Assembly: GCF_029626025.1 (NCBI RefSeq)
Contig: NZ_JARUBF010000001.1
Location: 62,001-126,000 of the forward strand
DNA: 64,000 nucleotides
Origin: Solwaraspora sp. WMMD406
Lineage (GTDB): Bacteria > Actinomycetota > Actinomycetes > Mycobacteriales > Micromonosporaceae
Direction of reading: 5' to 3'
Of this stretch, positions 26,004 to 35,477 are shown piece by piece (within the stretch, counting starts at the first letter, position 1; the number at the start of each line of letters is the position of its first letter). The notes under the pieces were generated by a model. The model was given only the letters and a program-made list of their open reading frames with translations. It ran no database searches and had not been told where the DNA came from. A program made the position numbers and the translations under genes.

Positions 26004-26017
26004 TGTTCACGCTAACA
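26004..26017. promoter_or_regulatory. LacI-type operator-like site upstream of the GH43 gene
   Basis: TGTTCACGCTAACA matches 12 of 14 positions of the perfect palindrome TGTTAACGTTAACA found at 30290. The 384-bp gap 25833-26216 holds this site and otherwise nothing recognisable. Probable target of the LacI regulator at 31232. Confidence 0.5.
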
Positions 26018-26216
26018 TCGAGACTTGTCAAGCATCATCGCCTGCCATTCGGGTCGATATTTCAGGTAGCGTCACTGTCCGTGAGCCCATCGAGCGTTGT
26101 CACACAGAAGGCGTCTGGCAACGGTCCGTAGAGGGCTGGCGCAATGGCGGGCGCCGTCCGGCACAAAGGGTGCCAGGCGTGCCCGCTGCCGTCGGCCCGA
26201 TCACCGACGGTTGGTC

Positions 26217-27755
26217 TCAATTGTCGCTCGGCCCGTCCGTGGATCGGATCGGCGCGCAGCGCAGGGCCGTCCAGGACACCGGCGGCAGCACGATCCGTAC
26301 ACCGCCCGTGTGTGTCGAGACCTGCCGGTTACTGCGCAGCCCCACGCGGTCGGGACGTTGTGCGGTGTTGGTGGCCCGAATGTCGTCGTCGTGCAGAGTC
26401 AACGCTTCTACACTCCAGGCTCCCGCGCCGAACCGACTCAGGTCGATCGTGAGTTCCACCGGCCGGGTCTGGTCACGATTGACGACGAACACCGCCACGT
26501 CGTCCGTCGCCGCGTCGTGGGTGGCGACCGCGTCGACCACCGGAGCAGCACCGTAACGGTCCGTCTGGTACGTGGGGCCGTCCACCACGGTACGCAGAAC
26601 GTCGCCGCGGGCCAGTGCGGCCGTTCGGGCGAACGGGTGGAAGATGGTCTGCCGCCAGGCCGGCCCACCGGGTTCGGTGCGGATCGGGGCGATCACGTTG
26701 ACCAGCTGGGCCTGACACGCGGCGGTCACCCGGTCGCTGTGACGCAACAGGGAGATGAGCAGATTGCCGACCACCACGGCGTCGGCGACGTTGTACTCGT
26801 CCTCGATGACCCGTGGGGCGACCCGCCAGTCGTCGACCGGCGGCTGGTTCTGAAAGCGGGAGAGATACCAGACGTTCCACTCGTCGAACGACAGTTGGAT
26901 CTTCTTCTTGCTGCGCAGTCGGGCACCGATGCTGTCGGCGGTGGCGACGACGCTGTCGACGAAGTGGTCCATGTCGGTGGCGCAGGCCAGGAAGGACCCG
27001 ACATCACCGTCGTGTTCCTCGTAGTAGGCGTGGCAGGAGACGTAGTCCACCAGGTCATAGGTGTGTCCCAGGACGGTGGCTTCCCACGCGCCAAACGTCG
27101 GCATCGTGGAACTGGAGCTGCCGCAGACGATCAGTTCCAGGTCCGGCTCCGCCGCGCGCAGCGCCCGGGCGGTGGCGGAAGCGAGCTGCCCGTACGCATC
27201 GGCACTCTTGTGACCAAGCTGCCACGGACCGTCGAGTTCGTTGCCCAGGCACCACATCCGGATGCCGTACGGCTTCTCCGCGCCGTTGGTCCGTCGCAGG
27301 TCCGCCAGATGGGTGCCGCCGGCATGGTTGACGTACTCGTGGACGTCGAGAGCCTCCTGCACCCCCCTGGTGCCCAGATTGACCGCGTACATGATCTCGA
27401 CGTCCGCCTTGTCGGCCCACCGGACGAACTCGTCGATGCCGATCTCGTTCGTCTCGATGCTGCGCCAGGCGAGGTCACGGCGGCGCGGACGCCGGTCCAT
27501 CGGCCCAACCCCGTCCTCCCACCGGTACCCCGAAACGAAGTTGCCACCTGGGTAGCGGACCATCGTGACGCCGAGTTCGCGGGTCAGGGCCAGGACGTCG
27601 GTCCGAAACCCGTGCGCGTCGGCGGACGGGTGGCCTGGCTCGTAGATGCCGGTGTAGACGCACCGTCCCATGTGCTCGACGAAGGTTCCGAAGGTGCGGC
27701 GGTTGACCGGGGCCACGGTGGCGGCCGGATCCAGGGTGAGGTGAGCAACATGCAT
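26217..27755 (-). CDS. abfA: Intracellular GH51 alpha-L-arabinofuranosidase
   Basis: 512 aa from the ATG at 27755, which has AAGGA about 5 nt upstream and fits the usual family start (MHVAHLTLDPA). A start at 27818, overlapping the permease stop (ATGA), is the alternative. GH51 signatures: TFGTFVEHMGRCVYTGIYEP (about residues 21-40), acid/base Glu173 in LGNELDGPW, nucleophile Glu292 in SFDEWNVWYL, and a C-terminal beta-sandwich. No signal peptide, so it is cytoplasmic. It removes terminal arabinofuranose from imported arabino-oligosaccharides (EC 3.2.1.55). It is last in the operon after the ABC importer genes, which supports a role in processing what the importer delivers. Confidence 0.95.
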   Translation of the reverse strand: MHVAHLTLDPAATVAPVNRRTFGTFVEHMGRCVYTGIYEPGHPSADAHGFRTDVLALTRELGVTMVRYPGGNFVSGYRWEDGVGPMDRRPRRRDLAWRSIETNEIGIDEFVRWADKADVEIMYAVNLGTRGVQEALDVHEYVNHAGGTHLADLRRTNGAEKPYGIRMWCLGNELDGPWQLGHKSADAYGQLASATARALRAAEPDLELIVCGSSSSTMPTFGAWEATVLGHTYDLVDYVSCHAYYEEHDGDVGSFLACATDMDHFVDSVVATADSIGARLRSKKKIQLSFDEWNVWYLSRFQNQPPVDDWRVAPRVIEDEYNVADAVVVGNLLISLLRHSDRVTAACQAQLVNVIAPIRTEPGGPAWRQTIFHPFARTAALARGDVLRTVVDGPTYQTDRYGAAPVVDAVATHDAATDDVAVFVVNRDQTRPVELTIDLSRFGAGAWSVEALTLHDDDIRATNTAQRPDRVGLRSNRQVSTHTGGVRIVLPPVSWTALRCAPIRSTDGPSDN

Positions 27756-27814
27756 GGATGTCCTTGTCGGAACGGTGGTCGCGGCGTCACCGGCGCCCAC
27801 GGTCGGCGGGTGCG

Positions 27815-28696
27815 TCATCTGAGGGCGCCGATGGTCAGGCCGCCGCGCCAGTAGCGCTGCAGCAGCAGGAACGCGGCGATGAGCGGAACGATCGCGACCA
27901 GCGAGCCGATGACGATGACGTTGAACAGAGCTGGTCCACCGTTGCCGATGGTCGCCGACAGGTACCAGGACCGCAGGCCGACGGTGAGCGGGTAGAGGTT
28001 CTGGTCGCTGAGCATCACCAGCGGCAGGAAGAAGTTGTTCCAGCTCGCCACCATGGTGAACAGCAGGACGGTGACCAGCGCCGGTCGCATGGCGGGCAGC
28101 GCCACGCTGCGGAACACCCGGAACTCCCCCGCGCCGTCGATGCGGGCGGCCTCGAGCATCTCGTCGGGCACCGAGTCGTGGGCGTAGACGCGCAACAGGT
28201 AGACCCCGAACGGGTTGAGCAACGACGGCAGGATCACCGCCCACATCGAGTCGACCAACCCGGCCTCGGCCATCAGCAGGTACGTGGGCAGGACCAGGGC
28301 CGTGGCCGGCACCATGATGAGGCCGAGTAGCAGCGCGAACAACGCCTTGCGGCCCGGAAAGCGCAGCTTGGCGAAGGCGTAGCCGGCCAGGGCGGCGATG
28401 GCGGTGGCCCCGACGCCGCTGGTCACTGCGTACAGCGCCGAGTTGCCCATCCACCGTAGGTAGAGTCCGTCGTCCTGGGTGAACAGCAGCCGGAGATTGT
28501 CGACCAGGTGCAGATCGGCGAACCAGAGCGGCTCAGAGCCGAACAGTCCGTCGTTGTCCTTGGTCGCCGCGACGAGCAACCACCAGAACGGCAACAGGAA
28601 GTACGCCACGAACAGCGCCATCACCAGGTGGGTGCCGACCGTACCTCGACTGATCCGCGCCACCGGCGCGGCGGCCGTCGCGGGTGGCGGGCTCAT
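27815..28696 (-). CDS. Sugar ABC transporter permease (MalG type)
   Basis: 293 aa with six predicted membrane helices (first at about residues 22-42, HLVMALFVAYFLLPFWWLLV) and the EAA loop EAARIDGAGEFRVFRSVALP (about 190-210) that contacts the ATPase. With the preceding permease and the lipoprotein it forms a carbohydrate-uptake ABC importer (CUT1 family), here presumably for arabino-oligosaccharides. Its start overlaps the upstream permease stop by 4 nt and its stop overlaps or abuts the GH51 gene, so the operon is translationally coupled. No ATPase is encoded nearby; a shared MsiK-type ATPase elsewhere is the usual solution in actinomycetes. Confidence 0.92.
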   Translation of the reverse strand: MSPPPATAAAPVARISRGTVGTHLVMALFVAYFLLPFWWLLVAATKDNDGLFGSEPLWFADLHLVDNLRLLFTQDDGLYLRWMGNSALYAVTSGVGATAIAALAGYAFAKLRFPGRKALFALLLGLIMVPATALVLPTYLLMAEAGLVDSMWAVILPSLLNPFGVYLLRVYAHDSVPDEMLEAARIDGAGEFRVFRSVALPAMRPALVTVLLFTMVASWNNFFLPLVMLSDQNLYPLTVGLRSWYLSATIGNGGPALFNVIVIGSLVAIVPLIAAFLLLQRYWRGGLTIGALR

Positions 28697-29652
28697 CGCA
28701 GCGAACTCCTCTTACGCGTGGCGAACAGGAAGATGTAGGAGCCGATGAAGACCACCGCGCCGAGCAGGAAGGAGATCGCCGCCGAGTAGTTGTACTGCTG
28801 GTACGAGAACGCCTGGTTGTAGGCGTAGACGTTGGGCGTGTAGCTGTTGGTGATCGCGCCGGGGTTGAGTGGCTGCAGGATGAGCGGCTCTGTGAAGAAC
28901 TGGAGGGTCCCGACGATCGTGAAGACGGTGCACAGCACCAGGGCCGCGGAGATCATCGGTGTCTTGATCCGCAGCGCGATCTGCACCGCTCCCGCCCCGT
29001 CGATCCTCGCCGACTCGTAGATCTCCCGGGGCACGCCCTGGAGCGCGGCGTACAGCACGATCATGTTGTAGCCCGCCCACTGCCAGACGACGAGGTTCCC
29101 CAGGGAAGCCAGGACGGTGTCGCCCGCGAGAAAATCGACTCCGGCGAATCGAAACGGCCCGGTGTTCTGGCTGTAGAGAAACCCCCACATCAGCGTGCCG
29201 ATGACCACCGGTACGGCGTACGGGACGAACGCCGCCAGCCGCAGCATCCGGGCGAAGCGTGAGCTGACGCCGTCGACCAGCAGGGCCAAGACCAGGGCGA
29301 GACCGATCATCACCGGCGTCTGCACGAGCCCGAAGACGAGCACCCGCGCGACCCCCGAGCGGAACTCCGGATCAGCGAAGGCCTGGCGGTAGTTGTCGAA
29401 CGCGGCGAACACCTCGCCCTGCACCAACGTCGAACGGTACAGACTCAGCTTGAACGCGTACGCCATAGGTAGCAGCAGGAACACGACGAGCAGCGCCGCG
29501 AACGGTGCGACGAACAACCATCCAACAGCCGCCTGCCGGTCGAACCGGCGACGGGCGGCCGTCCAGCGGCGGACGCCACCGGGCGCGGTAGGCCCGGCGG
29601 CCCCCGTGGCCACCGGGTCGGTGGCTACGGAGACGGGTCGGATCTGGCTCAT
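28693..29652 (-). CDS. Sugar ABC transporter permease (MalF type)
   Basis: 319 aa. A basic N-terminus (residues 1-38) precedes six predicted helices (first: VGWLFVAPFAALLVVFLLLP, about 43-62). The EAA loop reads YESARIDGAGAVQIALRIKTP. The family pattern AFVPYAVPVVIGTLMWGFLY is clear. It is the heterodimer partner of the MalG-type permease; overlaps of 4 nt with both neighbours show co-translation. Substrate inferred from the GH43 and GH51 genes around it. Confidence 0.92.
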   Translation of the reverse strand: MSQIRPVSVATDPVATGAAGPTAPGGVRRWTAARRRFDRQAAVGWLFVAPFAALLVVFLLLPMAYAFKLSLYRSTLVQGEVFAAFDNYRQAFADPEFRSGVARVLVFGLVQTPVMIGLALVLALLVDGVSSRFARMLRLAAFVPYAVPVVIGTLMWGFLYSQNTGPFRFAGVDFLAGDTVLASLGNLVVWQWAGYNMIVLYAALQGVPREIYESARIDGAGAVQIALRIKTPMISAALVLCTVFTIVGTLQFFTEPLILQPLNPGAITNSYTPNVYAYNQAFSYQQYNYSAAISFLLGAVVFIGSYIFLFATRKRSSLR

Positions 29653-30971
29653 TGGGAGACCTGGAATCCTTGATTCGACGCGTACGTGACAAGGTTCTGT
29701 TGAACCGTGTCAAGTGCACCCGGCCAGGAGGTGCTCTCTTCCACCGCCTGTCCTACCGCAGTGGTCAACTGACTGAAGCTGTAGCTGTTGAACGGGCTCC
29801 ACTGAAACTCCTCGATCCCGTTGTATGCCGGAACGAAGACCTCGTTGACCTTCTGCCCGCCGAAGAACTCGTACTCCTTGGTGAGGAAGTAGTCCCACTC
29901 CAGGATCGGTGTGGCGGTCGGGAAGAGAAACGCCTCGTCGATCCCGATCTTCCAGGCGTCCTTGTCGACTCCGAAGATCTCCATGGCGACCCGGGTGGCC
30001 TGCTCAGGGTGCTCCGTCTGGTCGGTCACGGCGAACGACGAGCCGCCCCAGTCACCCTGGGCGTCCTCGCCGGCGCTCCACTGGGGCAACGGTGCCGCAC
30101 GCCACGCGCCGGACGTCGTCTTCGCCACACTCGCCAGGTAGCCGGGACCCCATCCAGCCGCCAGGTAGGTCGCGTACTTCCCGCTGCCCAATCCGTTGTA
30201 GAAGTCCGTCGTTCCGTACGCGGTGGTGTCGGCCAGGCCGGCGTCGACCATGTCTTCCCAAAACGACATGACTTTCTTCGCAGGGCGACTGTTAACGTTA
30301 ACATCGATAAGGTGTGGGTCAGCCACGTCGTATCCGAACGGCCGAGCGCCGGCCTGCCACATCAGTCCGGTCATGAAACCACCGTCGTTCGCCCCGAAGT
30401 CCGTCATGTACTTGTCGGGGGCGGCAACCTTCAGCCTCTCCGCCTGCTCCCTGAATTCGGCCCAGGTCGTCGGCATGGTCAGTCCATACTGTTCGAAGAT
30501 ATCCTGCCGGTACAGCATCGCCATGGGCCCGGCGTCGACGGGAATCGCGTACACGGCCCCACCGTTGCTGACCTGCTTCCATGCCCAGTCGACGTAGTTG
30601 TCCTTGAGATCGTTGGCCCCGTACGCGCTCATGTCGACCAGGTGCCCGGTGAGCTGGAAGGTCGGTAGCTCCTGGAACTCGAGCATCACCACGTCGGGCG
30701 CGCCTGTGCCGGCCTTCAGCGCGGTCTGCAGTTTCGTGTACTGGTCCTGGCCGGTCCCCGCGTTCGTCCACTCGATTTTGATATCCGTGTGCGTACTGTT
30801 GAACAGGTCCACGACACCCTGGAACGCCGGATACCACGCCCACACCGTGATCGTGACCGGCCCGTCCCGTTCCTCGCCGTCATCCGAACCGCACCCCGCC
30901 AGCAACAGGGCGACGACCACCACCGTCGCGACCAAATGCCGGCGTCCTAGACTGAAACCACTGGCACTCAC
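29649..30971 (-). CDS. Extracellular sugar-binding lipoprotein of the ABC importer
   Basis: 440 aa. Lipoprotein signal peptide (RRHLVATVVVVALLLAGC, lipobox LAGC at about residues 23-26), then the family 1 solute-binding fold (VTITVWAWYPAFQGVVDLFN, then TKLQTALKAGTGAPDVVMLE). It catches oligosaccharides at the outer membrane face and hands them to the two permeases. It is first gene of the operon and divergent from lacI; the 260-bp intergenic region contains a palindromic operator at 31132. Inside the gene, the codons for VNVNS form a perfect 14-bp LacI-like palindrome (30290-30303) using codons that are unusual for this genome. Confidence 0.93.
   Translation of the reverse strand: MSASGFSLGRRHLVATVVVVALLLAGCGSDDGEERDGPVTITVWAWYPAFQGVVDLFNSTHTDIKIEWTNAGTGQDQYTKLQTALKAGTGAPDVVMLEFQELPTFQLTGHLVDMSAYGANDLKDNYVDWAWKQVSNGGAVYAIPVDAGPMAMLYRQDIFEQYGLTMPTTWAEFREQAERLKVAAPDKYMTDFGANDGGFMTGLMWQAGARPFGYDVADPHLIDVNVNSRPAKKVMSFWEDMVDAGLADTTAYGTTDFYNGLGSGKYATYLAAGWGPGYLASVAKTTSGAWRAAPLPQWSAGEDAQGDWGGSSFAVTDQTEHPEQATRVAMEIFGVDKDAWKIGIDEAFLFPTATPILEWDYFLTKEYEFFGGQKVNEVFVPAYNGIEEFQWSPFNSYSFSQLTTAVGQAVEESTSWPGALDTVQQNLVTYASNQGFQVSQ
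30290..30303. promoter_or_regulatory. Perfect LacI-type palindrome inside the sugar-binding protein gene
   Basis: TGTTAACGTTAACA is fully self-complementary with the central CG typical of LacI/GalR operators. It lies about 670 bp inside the coding sequence of the operon's first gene. The encoded residues are V-N-V-N; GTT for Val is rare in this GC-rich DNA, which favours selection for the site. Confidence 0.45.
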
Positions 30972-31131
30972 TGAACTCCTCCGTCGGAGATCGACTGCTT
31001 TCGCAGCCGATGCATGTGTGTGCCACCGGGCCGGTCACGGTGCTGGCACACCGCGACCGGCCCCTCAGAGCACGATGTGTCCCGGGTGGCACACGTCGCG
31101 ACCCGCACCGGCAGCACATTCATCATCGTCT

Positions 31132-31145
31132 TTGCAGCGCTGCAA
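31132..31145. promoter_or_regulatory. Palindromic operator in the lacI-ABC divergent promoter region
   Basis: TTGCAGCGCTGCAA is a perfect 14-bp palindrome with central CG, located 87 bp upstream of lacI and 161 bp upstream of the binding-protein gene. GTGTGCCA (about 31017) and TGGCACAC (about 31044) nearby form a second, spaced inverted repeat. Likely autoregulatory and operon control sites. Confidence 0.5.
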
Positions 31146-31231
31146 GACAGCATGCACCCGCCATCGATGGACGGCAAGGGGTAACCTGTTGGAAACCTGC
31201 GGCGGCCTTCGGGATCGAAAGGGAGGCCGAC

Positions 31232-32290
31232 ATGCGGCGGGACGTCACCCTACGTGAGGTCGCTGAACTCGCCGGCGTCTCGAGCCGGACGGTTTCCAAC
31301 GTCGTCAACGGCTACGCCAACGTCACCGAGCACACTCGAGCGCGCGTGATGCAAGCCGTCGAGCAGCTCAATTACCGCCCCAACGTCCTGGCCCGCAACC
31401 TCGCCCAAGGCCGATCAGGACAGATCGCCCTCGTCGTGCCGTACCTTGACACACCGTACTTTTCGGAGCTGTTACAGGGTGTCATCCGGGCCGCCCGCGC
31501 GCAGGCATACAACGTACTCATCGATCAGACCGACGGCGACCCCGATCACGAACGGATGCTCATCGGCCACGGTCGTAGCCGGCTGCTTTTCGACGGCGTC
31601 ATCCTCAGCCCGCTCGGCCTCGATCAGCAGGCTCTGGCCGACCACGATCCCAGTCTCCCACTTGTGATCCTCGGCGAACGGGTGAGTCAGGGAACGTTCG
31701 ACCACGTCGGCATCGACGACGTCGAGGCGTCTCGACAGGCCACCGAACACCTGCTCGACCTCGGCCGCAGGCACCTCGCCGCGATCGGGGACCAGCCCTA
31801 CCCCACAGGTGAGGCCGCGCAGTTGCGGACCCGCGGGTTTCGCCGAGCGCACGAGCGACGCGGCGTGACCGTACGCGAGGAGCTCATCATCGCGACTCCC
31901 CGGTTCAACCGGGCCGACGGCGCCGGCGCGATGCGGCACCTGCTCGACCTGCCGCAGCCGCCCGACGCCGTGTTCTGCTACAGCGATCTCGTCGCGCTGG
32001 GTGCCATGCACGTGCTCGCCACACGCGGAGTGCGGGTACCCGAGGACATCGCGGTGATCGGCTACGACGGCATTGAGGACGGCGCCTACTCGAACCCTCC
32101 GGTGAGCACGATCTCTCCCGACAAGGAGTGGATCGCGACGACCGCCGTCGAGCGGCTGCTGTTGCGGATCGCCAGCCGCACACCGCTGCCCGGCATGGAG
32201 CTGCGCGCACCACACCGGCTCGTCGTACGCGCGAGCACAGTCGGACCGGCAGGGCCATCCGGCGAGAGGCCGACCGAGACCTCTCGGTAG
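31232..32290 (+). CDS. LacI family transcriptional regulator of the arabinan locus
   Basis: 352 aa from the ATG at 31232 with GGGAGG about 5 nt upstream; an in-frame upstream reading from 31010 lacks a ribosome-binding site. The N-terminal helix-turn-helix is VTLREVAELAGVSSRTVSNV (residues 5-24), followed by the hinge helix (NYRPNVLARNLAQGRS) and a periplasmic-binding-like sensor domain (about 60-335; GQIALVVPYLDTPYFSELL, and DAVFCYSDLVALGAMHVL). It is divergent from the importer operon, and palindromes with a CG centre occur in the intergenic region, in the first importer gene and upstream of a GH43 gene. The effector is probably arabinose or an arabino-oligosaccharide (inferred from context). 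Confidence 0.92.
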   Translation: MRRDVTLREVAELAGVSSRTVSNVVNGYANVTEHTRARVMQAVEQLNYRPNVLARNLAQGRSGQIALVVPYLDTPYFSELLQGVIRAARAQAYNVLIDQTDGDPDHERMLIGHGRSRLLFDGVILSPLGLDQQALADHDPSLPLVILGERVSQGTFDHVGIDDVEASRQATEHLLDLGRRHLAAIGDQPYPTGEAAQLRTRGFRRAHERRGVTVREELIIATPRFNRADGAGAMRHLLDLPQPPDAVFCYSDLVALGAMHVLATRGVRVPEDIAVIGYDGIEDGAYSNPPVSTISPDKEWIATTAVERLLLRIASRTPLPGMELRAPHRLVVRASTVGPAGPSGERPTETSR

Positions 32291-32296
32291 CCCGGT

Positions 32297-32456
32297 GCGG
32301 TGCCAAAACCTGCCGACGGAGCACCGCAACCTCATGCCTCAGCACGAGGACCTCGATCAGCAACGCCCTGTCACCGCGGACCAACAATCCCAGCCCGCTG
32401 AGCAGACGGATCATCCCCAGGTACAGCAACCGCACGACCATCCCGACGATCATCAA
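32297..32456 (-). pseudogene. Transposase N-terminal remnant (same family as 4163-4309)
   Basis: Minus-strand reading MMIVGMVVRLLYLGMIRLLS, then LLIEVLVLRHEVAVLRRQVL is the N-terminus of an rve/DDE transposase. It is truncated where it meets the 3' end of lacI. The flanks CAAAACCTG (about 32305-32313) and CAGGTTTTG (about 32490-32498) form an inverted repeat around about 200 bp. The stretch 32291-32564 holds nothing else. Confidence 0.55.
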
Positions 32457-32564
32457 CCCAAGCCAAGAACTCCCAGCTCACGGTATGTGCGACAGGTTTT
32501 GGCGCGGTACAGGCCCATCGGGCGCGGCGCTGTGGCGGGGTTGAATTCCAATGGCGTCAGCCCG

Positions 32565-34283
32565 TCAACCGCCTACCCTGTCATGATTCCGAGGCGAGCC
32601 GATTCGGCGATCGTCGGCGGTCGCAGTCGCGAGTTCCGCCGCGAGCCGGGCACGCAGCTCGGTCCGGCTGATCTTGCCGACACCGGTGAGCGGGAAGCCG
32701 GCGGTGTACTCGACCCGGTCAGGGATCTTGAAGTCGGCGAGCCCCCGGTCACGGAGGAAAGCCCGGAGCGCCGCGACCGGGGGCGGTGTCTGCCGTGGTA
32801 CGACGATCGCGCAGGTGCGCTCGCCGAGCATGTCGTCTGGGACGGCGACCACCGCTACGTCCAGCACCGCCGGGTGGGCGAGCAGATGGTTCTCGACCTC
32901 CTCCACGGCGACCTTCTCGCCGCCCCGGTTGATCTGGTCCTTCACCCTTCCTTCGACCACCAGGTGCCCACTGGCGGTACGGCGGACCAGGTCGCCGGTA
33001 CGGTAGAAGCCATCGGCGGTGAACGCGGTCGCGTTGTGCGCCGCCGCCCGGTAGTAACCCCGGATGGTGTACGGGCCCCGGGTGAGCAGCTGCCCGGTGC
33101 CGCCTGGGGGGACGTCCCGGTCGTGCTGGTCGACGACGCGGATCTCGTCGTCCGGGCTGATCGGTCTGCCCTGCGTGGTGGTCACCACCGCTGGCGGGTC
33201 GTCCAACCGGGTGTAGTTGACCAAACCCTCGGCCATGCCGAACACCTGCTGCAACAGGCAGCCGAAGGTCGGCCGCACCCGGGCGGCCACCTCGTCGCTG
33301 AGCCGCGCGCCGCCGACCTGCAGCAGCCGCAGGCTGGACAGGTCGGGCCGGCGACTGGCGGCGGCCTGCAACCACAGCTTGGCCAATGGCGGCACCAGCG
33401 CGGTGACGGTGACCTGTTCGGCGGCGATCAGGTCGAACGCGACGGCGGGAGTCGGCGCGGCGGCGAGCACGATCCGGCCGCCGGCGTGCAGTGCGCCGAG
33501 TACTCCTGGTGAGCTGAGCGAGAAGTTGTGGGCCACCGGCAGCACGCACAGGTAGACCGTCTGCTCGTCCAGTCCGCAAATCTCGGCGGAGGCCCGCACG
33601 CTGTACAGGTAGTCGTCATGGGTACGGGGGATCAGTTTCGGTAGCCCGGTGCTGCCGCCGGACAGGTTGAGGAAGGCGACCTCGCTCGCGGCCGGCCCGG
33701 CCGGCAGGCCGGTGGAGTCACCGTCGAGGGCGGCGAGATCGGTGAACTCGGCCGCGTCGCCGTGCACCAGCACGTGCCGCAGCGTGCCGCCGCTGGACGA
33801 GCGGACTTGGCGGGCCAGGTCGCGGTAGTCGAATCCGGCGTGCCGGTCGGCGACCGCGTAACCGACCGCGCCGGTCAGTTCGACCAGGTGAGTGATCTCG
33901 GCACGGCGGTGCGCGGGCAGCGCGAGCACCGGCCAGGCACCGATGCGGAACAGGGCGAACAGCAGAGCGAGGAACTCCGGCACGTTCGGCAGTTGCACCA
34001 CGATCCGGTCGCCGGGCCGTACACCGAGATCGTGCAGCCCGGCGGCCAGCCGGTGCGCCCGTCGGTGCAGCTGGCGGTAGCTCCACCGCTGGCCGGCACC
34101 GACCACCGCGCACCGGTCGCCGTGCCGCGCCGCCAGCCCGGCGAGCCACTGGTCGAAGGTCTCCCCGCGCCAGTAGCCGGCCTGCCGGTACCGCTGCGCG
34201 TACCCGGCTGGCCAGGGGACGAAGTCGACGTCGGTGGCGGGCGCCGGGTCGGGGCGGCTGGTCGGCTGCGGCTGGTCAGTCAT
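32565..34283 (-). CDS. dhbE: 2,3-dihydroxybenzoate-AMP ligase
   Basis: 572 aa. Stand-alone aryl-acid adenylation enzyme that activates 2,3-dihydroxybenzoate with ATP and loads it on the aryl carrier domain of the isochorismatase protein. A3 motif [20 protein letters not shown]; substrate pocket [10 protein letters not shown], where Asn235 replaces the amino-acid-binding Asp and Ser at position 240 indicates dihydroxybenzoate and not salicylate (which uses Cys). The A7 region YRTGDLVRR and A10 lysine segment LTGVGKISR are present. The start has AGGAGAGACAG upstream and overlaps the isochorismate synthase stop by 8 nt. It is last gene of the dhbA-dhbC-dhbE operon controlled by the iron box at 36317. 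Confidence 0.94.
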   Translation of the reverse strand: MTDQPQPTSRPDPAPATDVDFVPWPAGYAQRYRQAGYWRGETFDQWLAGLAARHGDRCAVVGAGQRWSYRQLHRRAHRLAAGLHDLGVRPGDRIVVQLPNVPEFLALLFALFRIGAWPVLALPAHRRAEITHLVELTGAVGYAVADRHAGFDYRDLARQVRSSSGGTLRHVLVHGDAAEFTDLAALDGDSTGLPAGPAASEVAFLNLSGGSTGLPKLIPRTHDDYLYSVRASAEICGLDEQTVYLCVLPVAHNFSLSSPGVLGALHAGGRIVLAAAPTPAVAFDLIAAEQVTVTALVPPLAKLWLQAAASRRPDLSSLRLLQVGGARLSDEVAARVRPTFGCLLQQVFGMAEGLVNYTRLDDPPAVVTTTQGRPISPDDEIRVVDQHDRDVPPGGTGQLLTRGPYTIRGYYRAAAHNATAFTADGFYRTGDLVRRTASGHLVVEGRVKDQINRGGEKVAVEEVENHLLAHPAVLDVAVVAVPDDMLGERTCAIVVPRQTPPPVAALRAFLRDRGLADFKIPDRVEYTAGFPLTGVGKISRTELRARLAAELATATADDRRIGSPRNHDRVGG

Positions 34284-35463
34284 CTGTCTCTCCTGCGGGG
34301 ACGCCCATAGCGGTGAGCATGGTCCGGAACTTCGCCGCCGTCTCGGCGAGCTCCGCTTCAGGCGTGGAGTCGGCCACGATGCCGGCGCCGGCGTACAGCC
34401 GCAACGACTGCCCGGTCACCTGGGCGCAGCGGATTCCGACGACCCATTCGCCGTCGCCGGCGTCGTCGACCCAGCCGACCATGCCGGCGTAAAAGTCGCG
34501 GTCGAACGGTTCGAGCCGGGCGATGGCGGTACGGGCGGCGTCGACAGGCGTGCCGCAGACCGCCGGGGTCGGATGCAACGCCGCCGCCAGTTGCAGCGCC
34601 GACACGTCGGGGTCGATGACCTGCCCGGTGACCCGGGTGGACAGGTGCCACATGCTGGCGGTCGGGACCACCGTCGGTGGTCCGGCCGGCACCCGTACCT
34701 GGTGCAGGTAGGGCCGCAGTGCCTCCACCACCGCATCCACCACGAAGGCGTGTTCCCGGCGGTCCTTGACCGACGCCCGCAGGGCGACCGCCCGTCGCCG
34801 GTCCTCCGCCGGGTCGGCGGCCCGGGGCAGTGAGCCTGCCAGCGGGTTGGCGACGACCTGCCCGTCCAGGCGGGACACCAGCAGTTCCGGGCTCGCCCCG
34901 AGCAGCGTGCGACCGCCGGGCAGATCCGCCGCGTACGTGTAGCCGTGAGGGTCCCGCCATGCCAGGGCGTGCAGCAGTGACGGCACGTCGACCGGCTGGT
35001 CCACGTCCACCTGAAGGCAGCGGGCCAGCACCACCTTGTCCAACTCGCCGGCGCGCAGCATGGTCACCGCCTGTCGCACCGCGTCCAGGTATCGCGACGC
35101 GGCCGGCGCTGGCAGCACCCGGGTCGGCCGGACGGCGCGGACGGCGGGCCGCGGCAGACCATCGGCCGGGATCGGGTCCGATCGGTGTACGGCGGCCGGC
35201 ACCACCAGGCGTGCCCCGGCGAACCCGGAGAACGGCAGCGCGCCGACGGCGACCGGCTCCGCCAGGTCACCGCGTGCTCCGGCCAGCAGCTCCGCGACGT
35301 AGGCGGGCAGGTCGGCCGGTCGGTCGGGCACCAGTGCCGCCGCACCGGTGGCGAGCATCGCCTGTCGCGGCGAGGAGAAGAAGAACGACCCCGCGTCGGG
35401 ACGGTAGGCACCGAGCAGGTCGACGACCGCCGGGCGTGCCGGGTCGGTCTGGATCACGGTCAC
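34276..35463 (-). CDS. dhbC: Isochorismate synthase
   Basis: 395 aa from the GTG at 35463, which has AGGGGAG at 8-nt spacing; an earlier GTG at 35481 overlapping dhbA lacks this spacing. Chorismate-binding family: [20 protein letters not shown], then [24 protein letters not shown] broken here as [10 protein letters not shown] and VVANPLAGS, then [27 protein letters not shown] and [10 protein letters not shown]. It converts chorismate to isochorismate, the first step to 2,3-dihydroxybenzoate. Length is typical. It sits between dhbA and dhbE in one operon. Confidence 0.94.
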   Translation of the reverse strand: MTVIQTDPARPAVVDLLGAYRPDAGSFFFSSPRQAMLATGAAALVPDRPADLPAYVAELLAGARGDLAEPVAVGALPFSGFAGARLVVPAAVHRSDPIPADGLPRPAVRAVRPTRVLPAPAASRYLDAVRQAVTMLRAGELDKVVLARCLQVDVDQPVDVPSLLHALAWRDPHGYTYAADLPGGRTLLGASPELLVSRLDGQVVANPLAGSLPRAADPAEDRRRAVALRASVKDRREHAFVVDAVVEALRPYLHQVRVPAGPPTVVPTASMWHLSTRVTGQVIDPDVSALQLAAALHPTPAVCGTPVDAARTAIARLEPFDRDFYAGMVGWVDDAGDGEWVVGIRCAQVTGQSLRLYAGAGIVADSTPEAELAETAAKFRTMLTAMGVPAGETDD

Positions 35464-35477
35464 CGAATCTGCTCCCC

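Noticed and set aside
24487-27854. Long plus-strand open frames at 24487-25836 and 26097-27854
   Set aside because: Both are antisense to GH43 and GH51 genes with intact catalytic motifs; they are open by GC-rich codon bias only.
27819-28454. Upstream extension of the GH51 frame
   Set aside because: It reads shifted permease sequence; the GH51 family start and a ribosome-binding site are at 27755.
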